From Proteles cristata cristata (Eukaryota > Chordata > Mammalia > Carnivora > Hyaenidae), in the NCBI GenBank assembly GCA_017311185.1, contig JAESUZ010004818.1:868001-932000 (forward strand): a DNA stretch of 64,000 nt. The letters are read 5' to 3'. The position numbers were made by a program, and so were the translations under genes. Positions 33,768-45,603 of the stretch are shown here, in pieces (position 1 is the stretch's first letter; every line of letters begins with the position of its first letter). The notes under the pieces are model-generated. The model was not told where the DNA came from. It did no database searches and saw only the letters and a list, made by a program, of their open reading frames with translations.

Positions 33768-33956
33768 GGGGGACTGGGATGGCTCAGTCAATTGAGTGTT
33801 TGACTCTTGATTTTGGCTCAGGTCATGATCTCAGGGTCATGGGATCAAGTGCACATCAACCTCCACAGTGAGCATGGAGTCTGCTTAACATTCTCTCCTC
33901 TCTTCCTCTGCTCCACTCCCCTGCTCTCTGTCTCTCTCTCCAAAAAAAAAAAAAAT
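33768..33956 (+). mobile_element. CAN SINE, plus strand, older copy
   Basis: It starts in a shortened head (gggggactgggatggctcag), keeps 'gatctcagggtcatgggatc', a CT tract and a long poly-A ending near 33956. No clear duplication was found. Confidence 0.8.
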
Positions 33957-34746
33957 TTAAGTTAAAATAAAAGGTTTGAAGTATGTATATATTTTATGAT
34001 ATATACATATGTTCCATGTATGTATTCGTTATTTCATTTGCTATGATCATTCGTTATTTCAACTAACTTTTTTGCTTAAGCCACTAGGCACAGTCCCAGT
34101 AATATCAGATAAAAAGGCTTCTGCTACATAGGTCTAGAAAAAGGAAGGGTATAATGATGTATCTGGAAGATTTATAGTGAGATTATGGTCATTTTTACTC
34201 CCTGTGCCTTTCTACGCTTTTAAAAGTAAAGTGTCTATTGTTTTACAAATAGAAAATACCATAAAGTCATCACTTATTTGGAGAAAGGAAAAGAGAAAGA
34301 GAAACTTCAGGATGAGGGAACAATGCTGATGCTTGCAGGGTGCCCGGAGGAGACCTTGTCTGTCTTCCTCTAATGACTGGAGCTGGTAGAATTAGTCTGT
34401 TACAAAGCATAATGGTGATCATGAGTTTGACTTCCCAGTTTCACCCTATCCTGAGGGTCAGGCTGACATTAGCATTCAGAGATCTCGTTACACTTAATTG
34501 CCGTGGCAAGGGGGCACAGGGACTCAGGCAGAGCAGGTCTGGGGAGGAGGGATGGACACTCCCAGGTGACACAGCGGAGGGGCCCTGAATAAGCCAGATC
34601 AAAAACAGGGTGCAAAGCAGAGAGCAACAGTTCTGAGCACCTCAGGTTGCTGTCATTCACAGAGGTTACTGTAAGTTGCTAAAGGTCATCAGCCTTGCGC
34701 AAAGATGGGCTCAACTTCCTTATGTAAAAAAGAAAAACCTACATTC

Positions 34747-34853
34747 TATATTTATTTTGTTATATTTATATTTATTTTGTTATAAATATAATGTTCCTTC
34801 CATAGAAACTTTTAAATAATTCTTCATTCTTGTTAAATAATCCTTCATTCTTG
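34747..34853. repeat. Two adjacent short tandem duplications
   Basis: A ~20-bp AT-rich unit (tatatttattttgttata) is repeated at about 34747-34784. About 30 bp on, ttaaataattcttcattctt plus g (34812-34832) is repeated with one change at 34833-34853. Confidence 0.85.
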
Positions 34854-34889
34854 ACTTACAGAAATATTTGTTGAAAACTGACTTCTGAC

Positions 34890-35325
34890 TATAATGATGT
34901 TAAAAAGAAAATCATAGGCCCAAAATGGTGTTACTTAGGCCAAGTTACCAAGCCAAGGCTTAATGCCTAAATTAATTGCACTTTTAACCTTCCCCAGAAA
35001 TGTCATCTCTACTGGTCAGTCAGGAATTCTCTGGCCACCACCAATGAGGTAGTCTGTCATTGAGACCTCTCTATCCCCAAAAGGAAGACCTACGAAGACC
35101 CTTTTGTCCCCAGATGAAGGTGACCTCACCTGAAATACTCCTTTTTCTGTTTATGACTTCCTTGTCCTACTTTTAAAAACCTTTCCCTTTCTGAAGCCCT
35201 TTGGAGCTCCCCTCTACTTACTGCATGGGATGCTTCCCAATTCATGAATTGTCTAATAAAGCCAACTAGATCTTCAACTTTACTCGGTTGAATTTTGTTC
35301 TTTTAGCAACAATTGATCTTAAAAT
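34890..35325 (+). mobile_element. Solo LTR-like element, degraded
   Basis: The right end carries a polyadenylation signal within 'gtctaataaagccaactaga' near 35250-35269, followed by 'ttactcggttgaattttgtt', the usual close of an ancient ERV LTR. Upstream 'ccaaaatggtgttacttagg' and 'aattaattgcacttttaacc' fit LTR U3 wording. No internal viral gene is present. It is a fossil and the family is not assigned. Confidence 0.5.
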
Positions 35326-35369
35326 TATAATACAGTTGTTCAAGTCCTGCATTTAAAAATGACAACCAA

Positions 35370-35593
35370 GGGGCACCTGGGTGGCTCAGTCGGCTAAGCG
35401 TCTGACTTCAGCTCAGGTCATGATTTCACAGTTCGTGGGTTCAAGCCCCACGTCAGGCTCTGTGCTGACAGCTAACTCAGAGCCTGGAGCCTGCTTCCAA
35501 TTCTGTGTCTCCCTCTCTGACCCTCCCTTGCTCACGCTGCCTCTCTCTCTCTCAGAAATAAATTTTAAAAAATTAAAAAATAAAATAAAACTA
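35370..35593 (+). mobile_element. CAN SINE, plus strand
   Basis: The head ggggcacctgggtggctcag is at 35370. The tail is A-rich with aataaa repeats. The duplication aaaaatgacaacca (35355-35368) matches aaaaaacaacaacca near 35593-35607 imperfectly. The two overlapping frames are artefacts. Confidence 0.93.
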
Positions 35594-35639
35594 AAAAACA
35601 ACAACCAGATAGAAACAAAAATTTGTTGTCATTTCAACA

Positions 35640-37200
35640 CCTTTGCATGATACACTCTGCTCCAGCGCTGGAGAGGCTGGGACCACGGGACAGACAAGAA
35701 AAGCTGACAGGTTTGCTGTCCTGCCCTTGGCAATAGGATTCTTAATTGTGCAAGAACATCTGGCGAGCCGGAATTTAGCAGCACCACAAAGAGATAAGAT
35801 TCAGGGCTCTTCTTGGAATGGAGGGTCAAGGCTGGGGTCATGCCTGAAAGCAAATCAGAGGTGTCATTGCTTTCAGTCTCGCTGTGACTGACAGGGACAT
35901 GCAGAGGAGCAGAGGTGCGGCTGAGTAACACCTGACCTTCCAGTCGCCTGTCAGGAGGAGCGGCAGGCATCTCTCACTGTGGGTTTAGAGCCCCGACTGC
36001 AATCCAATCCCAGATACTATCTAGTGAGTTAACTCCACTAATGCAGAGCAACGGGCTTTGGAACCAGTCAGACCGGAATTCACGTCCTGGCTCTACCACT
36101 TATGAGTTCTTGAACACAGATGTTTAAACCGATTCAAAATAGAGGGCATGTTGGAGGGCACTTGTGCTACAATTCTGTCAATACACGTGTCCGTCTGTCA
36201 TCCTATGTAGCTGATACATCCCAGCAGAGCAAGTGCTGGGCTAAATGCGTGACACACCCCCGTCTCTCTCCTATTCACACACGAAGTCAACGTAACCCAT
36301 AAGCCTCAAATGGAAGAAGCATCACTTTTTAAATTCATCTAAATCAGCTCAAATCTTGCTCAGCTCCCACCTGCCTGGTTGGCAGTCAGGAGGTATAATC
36401 TTGGTCATTCGGAAGGTCGTGCCCCGCCACTTGTGATTGTGCGTGAGTTTTGACCTTGCTCTGTCCACGAGTGCAGAGGAGGTACCTAGAGTCTCACCTG
36501 GCCTCGCAGACACTAGCGGTCAAGCTAGTGTGTGAGCGATCCGTTTCAGGGCCGTGGCCCCACTGGTGGCACCCATGCCATCTCAGGCATACTTGGCCAC
36601 CGGCCTTCATTGTGGCTCCAAGGGCATAGTGCTCTGTGCTTAATACCCATGCGGCCCCACAGCCCTCCTCACCTCTCAGAAATCCCGCTACCCCCAGGGA
36701 GGTCGGAAGAGGGGGTTCCTTATCTCACCGTATCATCCAGTTCCTCCAGGCTCGGCCACACTCCTCTTACTTTTGCTCCCGCAAAGCCTCTGGCCCCTCT
36801 CTTAGGAACCCATCTACCTTCCCCCTACATCTTGGAGCTGAAACAGAAAACCCATCACCTTCCCACAACCATCCAGGTTAAAGGGGCCCAGAATTGAGAA
36901 CAGAACACCTGAGGGAAATTCCTCGGAGGAGAAAGGGAAACTTGTCTTTCCTGTCTTTATTTTTTTAACTCCCCTTCTTTCTCTGTTTTTGCTATTGAGT
37001 CCATAAAAACAAAAAAGATGACATAGATTAATTTCTCCATAATTCAGTGTCTTTTTATAATGAAACCCTGTAGCAAACCCTCTAATAGAGTAAAAACACT
37101 CTCTAGAGTTTTGATTAATAATCACTTTGCAATATAATTGCTTTGCAGGTTTTTTTTTCAGTAAATGACAAAAGCAATAAAGAAACACATGATGACCACA
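35640..37200. other. Largely unique sequence, no gene recognised
   Basis: It includes a MIR-like head at 36050-36120 ('gggctttggaaccagtcaga'). A GC-richer stretch at about 36400-36900 gives chance frames of 121 and 81 codons in different frames. Composition and lack of splice borders argue against coding. The 36.4-36.9 kb part matches no repeat I know. Confidence 0.4.
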
Positions 37201-37204
37201 TGGT

Positions 37205-37330
37205 ACTTAAGAAATTTTGGAGGCAGCATTGGCTTTGAGGTCAAGGCCATAGATTCAACCCCAAATTCCATCACTTACCAGTATGTGATCTTGGGCAAGT
37301 CACTTAATCGTCCTGAGCTAGACTGTAAAT
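37205..37330 (+). mobile_element. MIR element
   Basis: 'cattggctttgaggtcaagg', 'ccaaattccatcacttacca', 'gtgatcttgggcaagtcact' and 'taatcgtcctgagct' keep the MIR order. Confidence 0.75.
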
Positions 37331-37464
37331 ATCAAAAAGGCAATAACCATTTGTTTACTTCTGTATTAGCATATAGAATGCATCAAATAAATGAACAAGC
37401 TGACTTCACAAGCTAGATGTTTAGTAAGTATGAGATTCCTTTGCCTCTTCCTTCCTGGGCCATT

Positions 37465-39000
37465 TTTCATCCTTTTTATTTTGAAATAGGTGTAGACTCA
37501 CAAGAAGTTGCAAAAATAGTATAAAGAGGTTTCATGTACCTGTCACCCACCTGTCTGCCATGGTGACTTTTTACATCTCTGTAATGCATTATCAATTGAT
37601 TGGTGCAATAGCTTCACCAAATTCAACCTTTTTCTGGTGGGTCTTTGTGGTTGTGTAGTTTGTATAACAACCAAGGCACAGAACTGCCCATCACCACAAA
37701 GCAGGGGTTCAGTGCTTCCCCTTTACAGTCAAACCTCTCCTTCCCTGCCCCTCCCAAGCCCCTGGCAATCACTTCTCTCTTCTTCGTCCCTGTAATTTTG
37801 TCAATTGGAGAAATGTTTTATAAATGAAGCTATATAATATCTCACCTTTTAAGATTGGCTCTTTTCACTCGGCATAATACCCTGAAGAGACACCCAGGTG
37901 GTTACATGTGTTGAGAATTGCTTCCTTTTTCTATCAGGGGAGAGTTCCATGGCGTAGACATGCACAGATTGTTCAGCCTTCACTCATCGAAGGACATCCA
38001 GATTGTTTCCAGTTTGGGGCTACTACAGATAAAGCCGCTCTGGACATTGGTGGATAAGACATTGTGTGTGAATGTGTTCTGCAAATATTCTATGTGGAAT
38101 GAGTTTGCATGGGGAAAAGTGCAATATGAACGTTTTGTGTGAACATGAGTTTTAATTTCTCTAAAATAAAGGCCCAGGATTGAGATTCGTGGGTCCTAGA
38201 GCAAGTATATGTTAAACTTTCAAAGAAATTGCCAGATTTCCTGAGTGGCTGTACCATTCTCCATGACCACCAAGAATACTTGCAAGATCCAGTTTTTCCA
38301 CATCCTTGCCAGCATTTGTTTTATTGGTATGTTTTTATTTTAGCCATTCTAATGAGTGTGTAGTGGTATCTCACTGTGGGTGCGTGTTGGGGGGTGGGTC
38401 CTAAGTAGGATTCACGTCCAGCATGGGGCCCATGTGGGCCTACCTAAGGACCCTGAGATCAAGAGCAGGACATCTAATAGACTGAGCCACCCAGGTGCTC
38501 CTCATTGTAGTTTTAACTTGATGCATTTCCCAAATAATCTGTGACGTTAAAATCTTTTCATGTGTTTATGAGCCATCTGTAGGTCTTCTTCAGTGAACGC
38601 CCAAGTCCTTTGGCTCATTTTCTAAATGGATTGTTTTCACTATTGAGCTTAGAAAGATCTTTGTTCTGAAAACTAGTCTTTTGTCAGATCTACAATTTAC
38701 AAATATCTTCTCCGAGTTCACTTATCATCTCATCTGTTAACTAAGTCTTTCACAGAGCATCAGTCTTTCATTTTAATCAAGTCCAGTTAGTTTCTTCTTT
38801 GCTTTCATGGGTTTTGTTTTTGGTACCACATCTCAGCTCTTCTCCTATTGGCTGATGAAGGTTTTTCTCCTACGTTCTCTTCTAAGAGTGTTACAGGTTT
38901 ACATTTTACAATTAGATGTATGATCTACTCTAAGTTTATTGTTGTATGATGTGTGAGGTGTAGGCCCAGGTTCAGTTTATTGGCTATTGATGTTCTATTT
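37465..39000 (-). mobile_element. Old L1M 3' end, minus strand, with a SINE fragment inside
   Basis: The plus strand carries antisense L1M 3' UTR and ORF2 wording: 'caagaagttgcaaaaatagt', 'gattgtttccagtttggggc', 'ctgtaccattctccatgacc', 'ccattctaatgagtgtgtag', 'tagtcttttgtcagatctac' and 'gtgtaggcccaggttcagtt'. It is about 1.4 kb long without the SINE. Frames of 60-83 codons across it are chance. Confidence 0.75.
38380..38501 (-). mobile_element. Short older-form SINE fragment, minus strand, inside L1M
   Basis: It contains 'aggaccctgagatcaagagc' and ends with gagccacccaggtgctcc. The flanks tcactgtgg (38371-38379) and tcattgtag (38502-38510) are probable target duplications. Confidence 0.75.
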
Positions 39001-39424
39001 GCTTCTGCCAAGTGAACTAACAACACCAAGTTTTACAGGAGTCACAGAAGTAAGATGATGCCCAGAGAGGTGGGATATCTGAACACAATGCCTTGCAGGA
39101 AATTAATCACCTTCCCATGTGTGGCTGGGATGAGATCAATGCTATGGAAACTGAACATTTCACCATTGAGTCTTCTGAAACCATGTTGTGCAACCAAATA
39201 CGGTTCATAATGGATCCCTGCGGAGAGTCCTGCTATACTTGGCATCACAGCCTAGAGCTGACTTCTGTTTGAAGCAGGAAATAAACACTGGAAATTCCTG
39301 TTGCACATGATAACATATTCTATGTAAGAGTAGGAAAGGGTGTGTCTTATAGAAGTGTGGTCCCAGAGGTGAAAGAGCCCAAAGTAGGAAATTCCTCCTA
39401 TAGCCTCTTGAAAAGGACAATTGT

Positions 39425-40170
39425 TCATTCAACAAATATAGATGAAGCAGCTACTATTTGTTAGGAACTAGTCAATAAAGATACAGAATGAACAATTCAT
39501 ATATGCCCCCTGCCCTCTGGTGTGGGAGAGGAGTGGAGTGTAGGTAATTATATATACATGCATCATACTGTATGCTAAAAGCTAGTGACAGGATGCATAG
39601 GTAATATGCGGGAGGGACATCTAACCTAGACTTGGAGAGCCCAATGGTGCTTCCTGGAAAAGTGACACAGAAGTTGAGACCTAATAAGTGAATAGCAGGT
39701 GGAAAGGAATTGGTGGGGTGGGGGTGGTAGTAAGAAAGAAGAGTCTTCCAGGTGAAGGGGAACATCATGTGCAAAGGCCCCGCAGTGGGAGTGAGTGTGG
39801 TAGGGCACGGATCTAATGCATCCGGTATTGCTGGTGTGTAAGGTGCCAGGTGAAAGGGTGAGGGAGACAGCTGCCCTGGTCAGACCATACAGGGCCTTGA
39901 AAGTCACAGTAAGGAATCCACCGATTTCATGAGGATACCAGCAATCCACAGGAAAGAGTGTAACAGGAGACTGGTGGATGCATATTTGTATTTTAGAAGT
40001 CTTACTCTGGCAACATGGAGGCAGGCGGCTGGCTGGGGCAATTTTTAGGAAACTGTTGTAAGAGATAAGACCAGAACATGGGTGGTGGAGAACATTCGAT
40101 GCATTTACATCAGAGTAGGATCTGAGGCGTAAGGACTGAAGATGAGGTTTCAAAGATCACTCTGAGATGT
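39425..40170 (+). mobile_element. L2 LINE 3' end
   Basis: Long L2 order: 'gagtcttccaggtgaagggg', 'catgtgcaaaggccccgcag', 'agaccatacagggccttgaa', 'ttactctggcaacatgga' and 'gatgaggtttcaaagatcac'. The 175- and 100-codon antisense frames lie in this non-coding fossil. Confidence 0.75.
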
Positions 40171-40439
40171 GAGGGGAAAGAGTTGTAGGGAGAAGCACAA
40201 GAAGTAAGTGGCTGAGTTGAGGACAGGTTGAGGAGGGACCTTTGTGTGGACACTCCCAGCCAGGAAAGCCAACCTAGTATTCCCTCTGCCTTGAGACCCT
40301 CCCATACTTGACAGTCCTTCTTGAGCAGAACGCTGCTTCCCTCTAACTTTTCTGTCCATGTCCAACTTCAGCCCTGAGGAGCCACACAGAATGAATCCAT
40401 CTCCGAGAATCCTTTAACCATTACAGCCCTTTAACCATT

Positions 40440-40445
40440 GCATTT

Positions 40446-40476
<31 letters not shown>

Positions 40477-40631
40477 TTCAGAGTGCAGGGGAGAAACAGA
40501 GAGAGAGAATCCCAAGCATGCTCCACCCTGTCAGTGCAGAGCCCAATTCAGGTGATCTTACAAACTGTGAGATCAGGACCTGAGCCGAAATCAAGAATCA
40601 GATACTTAACTGACTGAGCCACCAAGTGCCC
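40440..40631 (-). mobile_element. CAN SINE, minus strand (first of a tandem pair), with (ATTT)n tail
   Basis: The tail complement is an (ATTT)n run at 40442-40473. The body ends in gagccaccaagtgccc at 40631, where a second SINE in the same orientation starts at once. Confidence 0.88.
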
Positions 40632-40830
40632 TGCTTTATTTATTTATTTCTGAGAGAGAGAGAGAGAGAGCATGCCAGCGGTGGGGTGGGACAAAGAGAG
40701 AGGGGAGAGAGAGAGAATCCCACACAGAGTAGAGGCTGGGGAGAGCACCCATCTCACAAACCGGGAGGTCATGGACCTGACCTGAAAATAAGAGTGAGAC
40801 TCTTAACGGAAGGAGACGCCCAGGCACCCC
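40632..40830 (-). mobile_element. CAN SINE, minus strand (second of a tandem pair)
   Basis: It starts with tgctttatttatttatttct, then a GA run, and ends in gacgcccaggcacccc at 40830. It abuts the SINE at 40440-40631 without any spacer. The 108-codon plus frame is an artefact. Confidence 0.88.
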
Positions 40831-42250
40831 TTCTCAAGACTTTCTTTTCTCCCACTTCCTCATGCCTGGTTCCTACAACCACTTCCCATTTGGCACATGT
40901 TCTCAACCCCTCCTCTTCCCAGCAATCCTTCTACTTCCCACCTTTTATTTAATCGTGTTGTGCCCAGACAGTATAGAGTCTGATCAGCCAGAAAATGTCA
41001 GCATTGCCTTCTGGAGCCTGGACATTCTACTCCTGACATCCCTACACACTTCTATCCTTGTTGAGAACGTTGCCTCCCTTCCCTGAACATTTGAGCCACT
41101 ATCACCCAGTGAGATCTGTGGTCACCCTAAGCACTGGGTCAGGCCTGGGCCCAGAGCCTCAGCTGGGGAAACAGTTTAATGAGACCTTGACCGGCAAACC
41201 TGCAACAGCAGGCAAACTGAGTCTGGGAGCACATGACCCAGCCTCACCTGGAAATGGGTTTCCTGTCTTTTCTCCTCTCTTGAGAATCAAGGCACCAGCA
41301 ACAATTCACTGACCACTGTTGGGTGTGTGGCTTGGTGAGGAAGACAGATGTGGGACACCGGCTCTGTCTTCACAAACCATGCAGCTTTGTTGGGACAGAG
41401 GATATAGAATGGGCAGTCAGAGAAGACTTCGACAGAGGAGATGGGGCCACAGCTAGGCCTTGAAGGATGGGAGAAAAAAAATCAGCAGATGAGAAGAATA
41501 AGGCAGTGCACTAGAATGGAAAAGGAGAAATGTAGAGGCCAAAGTGTCTAAGGTGGACCTGGGGGAAGAAAAGCAGATACTGTGGGCTGAGCAGAGACTC
41601 TGTATACGTGAGCATTGAGAGAAAATGCTGCAAAGGGAAGTTGGAGCCATGCTGGGATGCCGGCTATAGAGAACTGGGCTCTCCTCTGTTCAGAGAGATG
41701 CCAAGGGCTCTCAAACCAGAGAAGGAAATGACCGAGTGGTTGGTACTTTGGTTTCTGACCTGGCAAAGTTTGACAGATGAATCCACACTCTGCCGTGACC
41801 CAGGAAGACAGAGCTTCATGACGTCTAGGGAGGATGAAACCCTTCTGGGAAGTGGTCCACGGAATGCAGAGAAGCACCTAGTGGGCCTAGTTTTAGCTGA
41901 CCTGCGGGTAAGCTTTCCAATGGTTCTTCCTAGGGGATAAAGACAGGGATATGAGACCCATATGTGGGACTCCATTGCTTACACTATTAAGAAATTCAAG
42001 ATGGCAACATTAAACTAAATATGGGGCCCTTCTAAGCACAGAGTCCTGTGCAACTTTGAAGGTTGGATGCCCGTGATGCTATCTCTATCTGAAGATAATG
42101 ATGGGGGCAGCTTCTTACCCACATGCATGCAGTGGGCTTGCAAGGAGTTCTCACATTCAGAAGGCCCACAGCCAGTCATTTCCCTCTCTTTCCTGGGAAG
42201 GCAATAACCTAGCATTCTAAGTCTGGCAGTCAGCTTATGGCTGTTAGCTT
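40831..42250. other. No gene recognised
   Basis: Some L2-like or MIR-like phrases lie between 41310 and 41600 ('cacagctaggccttgaagga'). Overlapping chance frames at 41548-41975 run on both strands with no family features. No CpG island or splice-bounded exon was seen. Confidence 0.4.
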
Positions 42251-42599
42251 CATGAAGAGAACAATAGGTGAAGGACAGGAACTCTGAGTTCCAGTTTTGG
42301 TTTTACTTCAGAATTGATCTGAGTCAGTTCTGGACCTTAGTTTTGTAGCTCATATTAAGTGTTCAGTAAGTATTGTTTCTTCTTCCTTTCCACAAAGAAA
42401 CTCCAATTCTGGGATCCCTACCATATAACCTCTTGCTGGAGTGTTTGAAAGAAGATACAGGTTCCAATGATGGGTCTTCAGTTGCAGGAAAATCTCAGTG
42501 AAATGCATTGTGGAACAAACTCCAAATACTTTCTGTATTCAAACACCTTCCTCCCTCACCAGAAAAGTCACCTTTGGCCATTCGCGGACAAGGATATAT

Positions 42600-42730
42600 T
42601 TTCAAGGACTTCAGTTCTACTCTTAGCTATTCTGCCAGCTCTCTGTAGAACCACAGGCAACTGATTTCCTCTTCCAACGTCTCAGTTTCCCCTTCTGTAA
42701 AATGTAAGAAGTGACAAGGTAATCTCCAAG
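42600..42730 (+). mobile_element. MIR fragment
   Basis: 'gtctcagtttccccttctgt', 'aaaatgtaagaagtgacaag' and 'gtaatctccaaggtcctttt' keep the MIR order. Confidence 0.55.
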
Positions 42731-42734
42731 GTCC

Positions 42735-44190
42735 TTTTCTGCGCTCAGTGCTCCATTTCCTTGAATCTGTGAAGTAACTGGTCCAGCATTTGTCATCACC
42801 TGGTATGGAGATGAATTTACCTGAATATACAAAGGATATTTAAAACTTAAAGGTTAAATAAAAAACACCAGAGATCATAATTAAAATGTCATTGGTGACC
42901 TCCGAAAGAAGTCAGGCTGCCAAAAGTTAAGACGTGGGTGGTTCATGAAGTGTGGACAGCAAACATCAATGAGTCAAGAAATTTGATGGAAGACCAGAGA
43001 AAGATAAGAAGGTCTCAAGGCATCTGGCAACACTAAAAGTAGTATAGTTGCTTGTTTATTAGTTTTTTTACTTTAAGAGGAGACCCAAAATATTTGTTAA
43101 CCAAGAGGAAGGAGTGGGAGAGAAAGAGACTGAAGATTTTAGAGATGGGTAGAGGAGGGCATTGATGGATTGATGTCCTGGAGGAGTCAGAAGAGGGGAC
43201 TGAGAGCACAACTCTTTCTCCCCAGTCCTGCCACCTGCAAATCTGACAGGTGGATCACCAGGTACTATAGAGGGAATCCAAACATCTGAAGGAGGCTGGG
43301 CAACTTGTCTTTTAAGATTCCTTCTCAATTCAGTGATCACTGTGTCTATCTATCCTTATTATGCCACATGGCCCACAAGCAGATGATAGCAGACAGTGAA
43401 AACTCTTTGAAATGCGGTCTAGTGCCTGCAGTACTTCCTGACTGACCAATGCCAGTAACCTGAGACTTTTGATACAAACTCCACCTGCTTCGGAATGTGG
43501 GCCGAGGAAGGAGAGTGGGGTAGTAGGAAAAGCACCAGATTGGGAGTCATGAGTTTGGATCTAGTCTCTCATTGGAATTCTTTATGCGCCCTTGACCTTT
43601 GAGCACATTCCCTCTTCTCTGAGTTGCAGTTTTCCTTGGAAAACAGAAATTCAGAGCAGAAGATTGGTTTACTTCTATGTGTCCCAACTCTTGAGTGTTA
43701 CAGAGGCATCCTTAAAGAGCTGGCACTTGTCTCCATAGTTCTTGGGTGGCTCTGCACTTAACATGGCCACTGTGGTACAAGGAACAAAAGCGAGGCTGGA
43801 GCAGCTAAGTTCTCTTTGGCAGTTCACACTGACATCACCACAGAGCTCAAAGTATTGCCTTCAGCTCAACAGGAAAACCCACATGCTTGTCAATGATGTT
43901 CTGAACTTTCTTGTTTGGGCTGTAGCACCAGCAAGACTGAATCATGCTTAGCAAAAGAAGGGTCACGTCTGGTGTGCTGATGACACTGACAAAACTCAGC
44001 ATTGCCTTAGAGGACTGAGTTCCTGACTGAATTCCAAGTTCTGAGTTGAGAACTTGGTTTGCATTTTGTTGACTAATCTCCACTAGAATTAAGGAGAGGT
44101 GGATGTATCTTTGTCATCAAATACATCGTAACAAATTAGCCATTTGTTAATTCATAAAAATGCATTGTGCAACTGCTTTATTCATTAAAT
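42735..44190. other. No gene recognised
   Basis: Two overlapping chance frames (69 codons plus, 78 codons minus) near 43742-44083 have no motifs that I know. Nothing else was recognised. Confidence 0.35.
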
Positions 44191-44196
44191 ATATGT

Positions 44197-44300
44197 GTAT
44201 TGAATGGATGGATGGATGGATGGATGGATGGATGGATAGATGGGTATATGGTGGATGATGGATGGGTGACAGATTGATGGATGATGAATGAGGAGATCTA
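44197..44300. repeat. (ATGG)n microsatellite
   Basis: A regular ggat/atgg tetranucleotide run at about 44205-44236 degrades rightwards into variants up to about 44300. Confidence 0.92.
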
Positions 44301-44403
44301 GGTTCTGGTTCACAATATCACTCACCAGATGGGCGTATGAGCCAGGATTTTTTCAGTTACAAGTGACAGAAACCTTAATCTAAGTGACTTAAGAGGAAAT
44401 TTT

Positions 44404-44647
44404 ATTTTATTTTATTTTATTTTATTTTATTTTATTTTATTTTATTTATTTTTTAGTGCTTATTTATGAGAGAGAGACAGAGACAGACCATAAGCAGGGG
44501 CAGGGGCAGAGACACAGAATTGGAAGCAGGCTCCAGGCTCTGAGCTGTCAGCACAGAGCCCGATGCAGGGCTTGAACCCACAAACCATGAGATCATGAAC
44601 TGAGCCGAAGTCGGACACTTAACCTACTGAGCCACCCAGGTGTCCCC
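44404..44647 (-). mobile_element. CAN SINE, minus strand, with expanded (TTTTA)n tail
   Basis: The tail complement is a (TTTTA)n run of about 9 units (44401-44448). The body ends in gagccacccaggtgtcccc at 44647. The duplication ttaagaggaaatttt (44389-44403) and ttaagaagaaatttt (44649-44663) differs at one base. Confidence 0.94.
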
Positions 44648-45360
44648 ATTAAGAAGAAATTTTCAAAAGAAATATGACTTATATATCTGAGAAATTATCA
44701 AGAGTACCAAGGTCCCATGTATCTTGCAGCTCTGGCTTCTTCTGTTCTAGCTGCATCTACAGATGGTCTTGCCTCCACCTAGAAGCCAGTTTCACAACCA
44801 GGAGCTGCATGCATACATTCTTCTAGCTTTGCAACACCAAAGGAAAGAGTGCCTTGCCCCCAAGAGTTCTACAAAAAGTCCCCAAGAGCGTCCTCACTCG
44901 GCCAGGTTGGGTCATGGGGTCATCTCTGGGCAAATTCTGTGGCCTGGAGGGTGCAGCACAGACTGGCTGGGTCCGAGTCTAGAAGCGATGGTAGCCCCAG
45001 TGAAACACATAGACTGAGCGAAAGCAAGGTGGCATTCCACATTCCCAGAAGATGAGGGAATGGACACTGGACTCGAGAGGCAAAACCCAGCCAGATGGCC
45101 TCTCATGGGGCAACTACATTCCTCTGATTGTCCTCACAGCACAGGCTTTATGTGATGGGAAAACCCTTTGACAAGGTGAGTGGTTCTTCTTTTTACTTAT
45201 CATTTATTAGTAACCACCATGGCTCCTCCTCCTCTTAAAGCCTTCCCCAGTATCGTGGCCTCCAGGCTCCTCCCTTTCCTGATCTAGGCCATCTAACCTT
45301 TCATGCCATCCGACACATCTTCAAGTGTATCTGGAGCGGTAAAAAGTACCTACAACTTCA

Positions 45361-45588
45361 GGGCACCTGGGTGGCTCAGTCAGTTGGGCGTCCAACTTTG
45401 GCTCAGGTCATGGTCTCACGGTTCGTGGGTTCGAGCTCCGTGTCGGGCTCTGTGCTGACAGCTGGCTCAGAGCCTGGAGCCTGCTTCGGATTCTGTTTCC
45501 CTCTCTCTCTGACCCTCCCCTGCTCACGCTGTCTCTGTCTCTCTCTCTCTCAAAAATAAATAAAACATTAAAAAATTAAGAAAAATAT
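45361..45588 (+). mobile_element. CAN SINE, plus strand
   Basis: The head gggcacctgggtggctcagt is at 45361; the tail is A-rich. The perfect 15-bp duplication gtacctacaacttca is at 45346-45360 and 45589-45603. Confidence 0.96.
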
Positions 45589-45603
45589 GTACCTACAACT
45601 TCA

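Noticed and set aside
34890..35325. An intact endogenous retrovirus
   Set aside because: Only an LTR-like piece is present. No gag, pol or env reading frame lies nearby.
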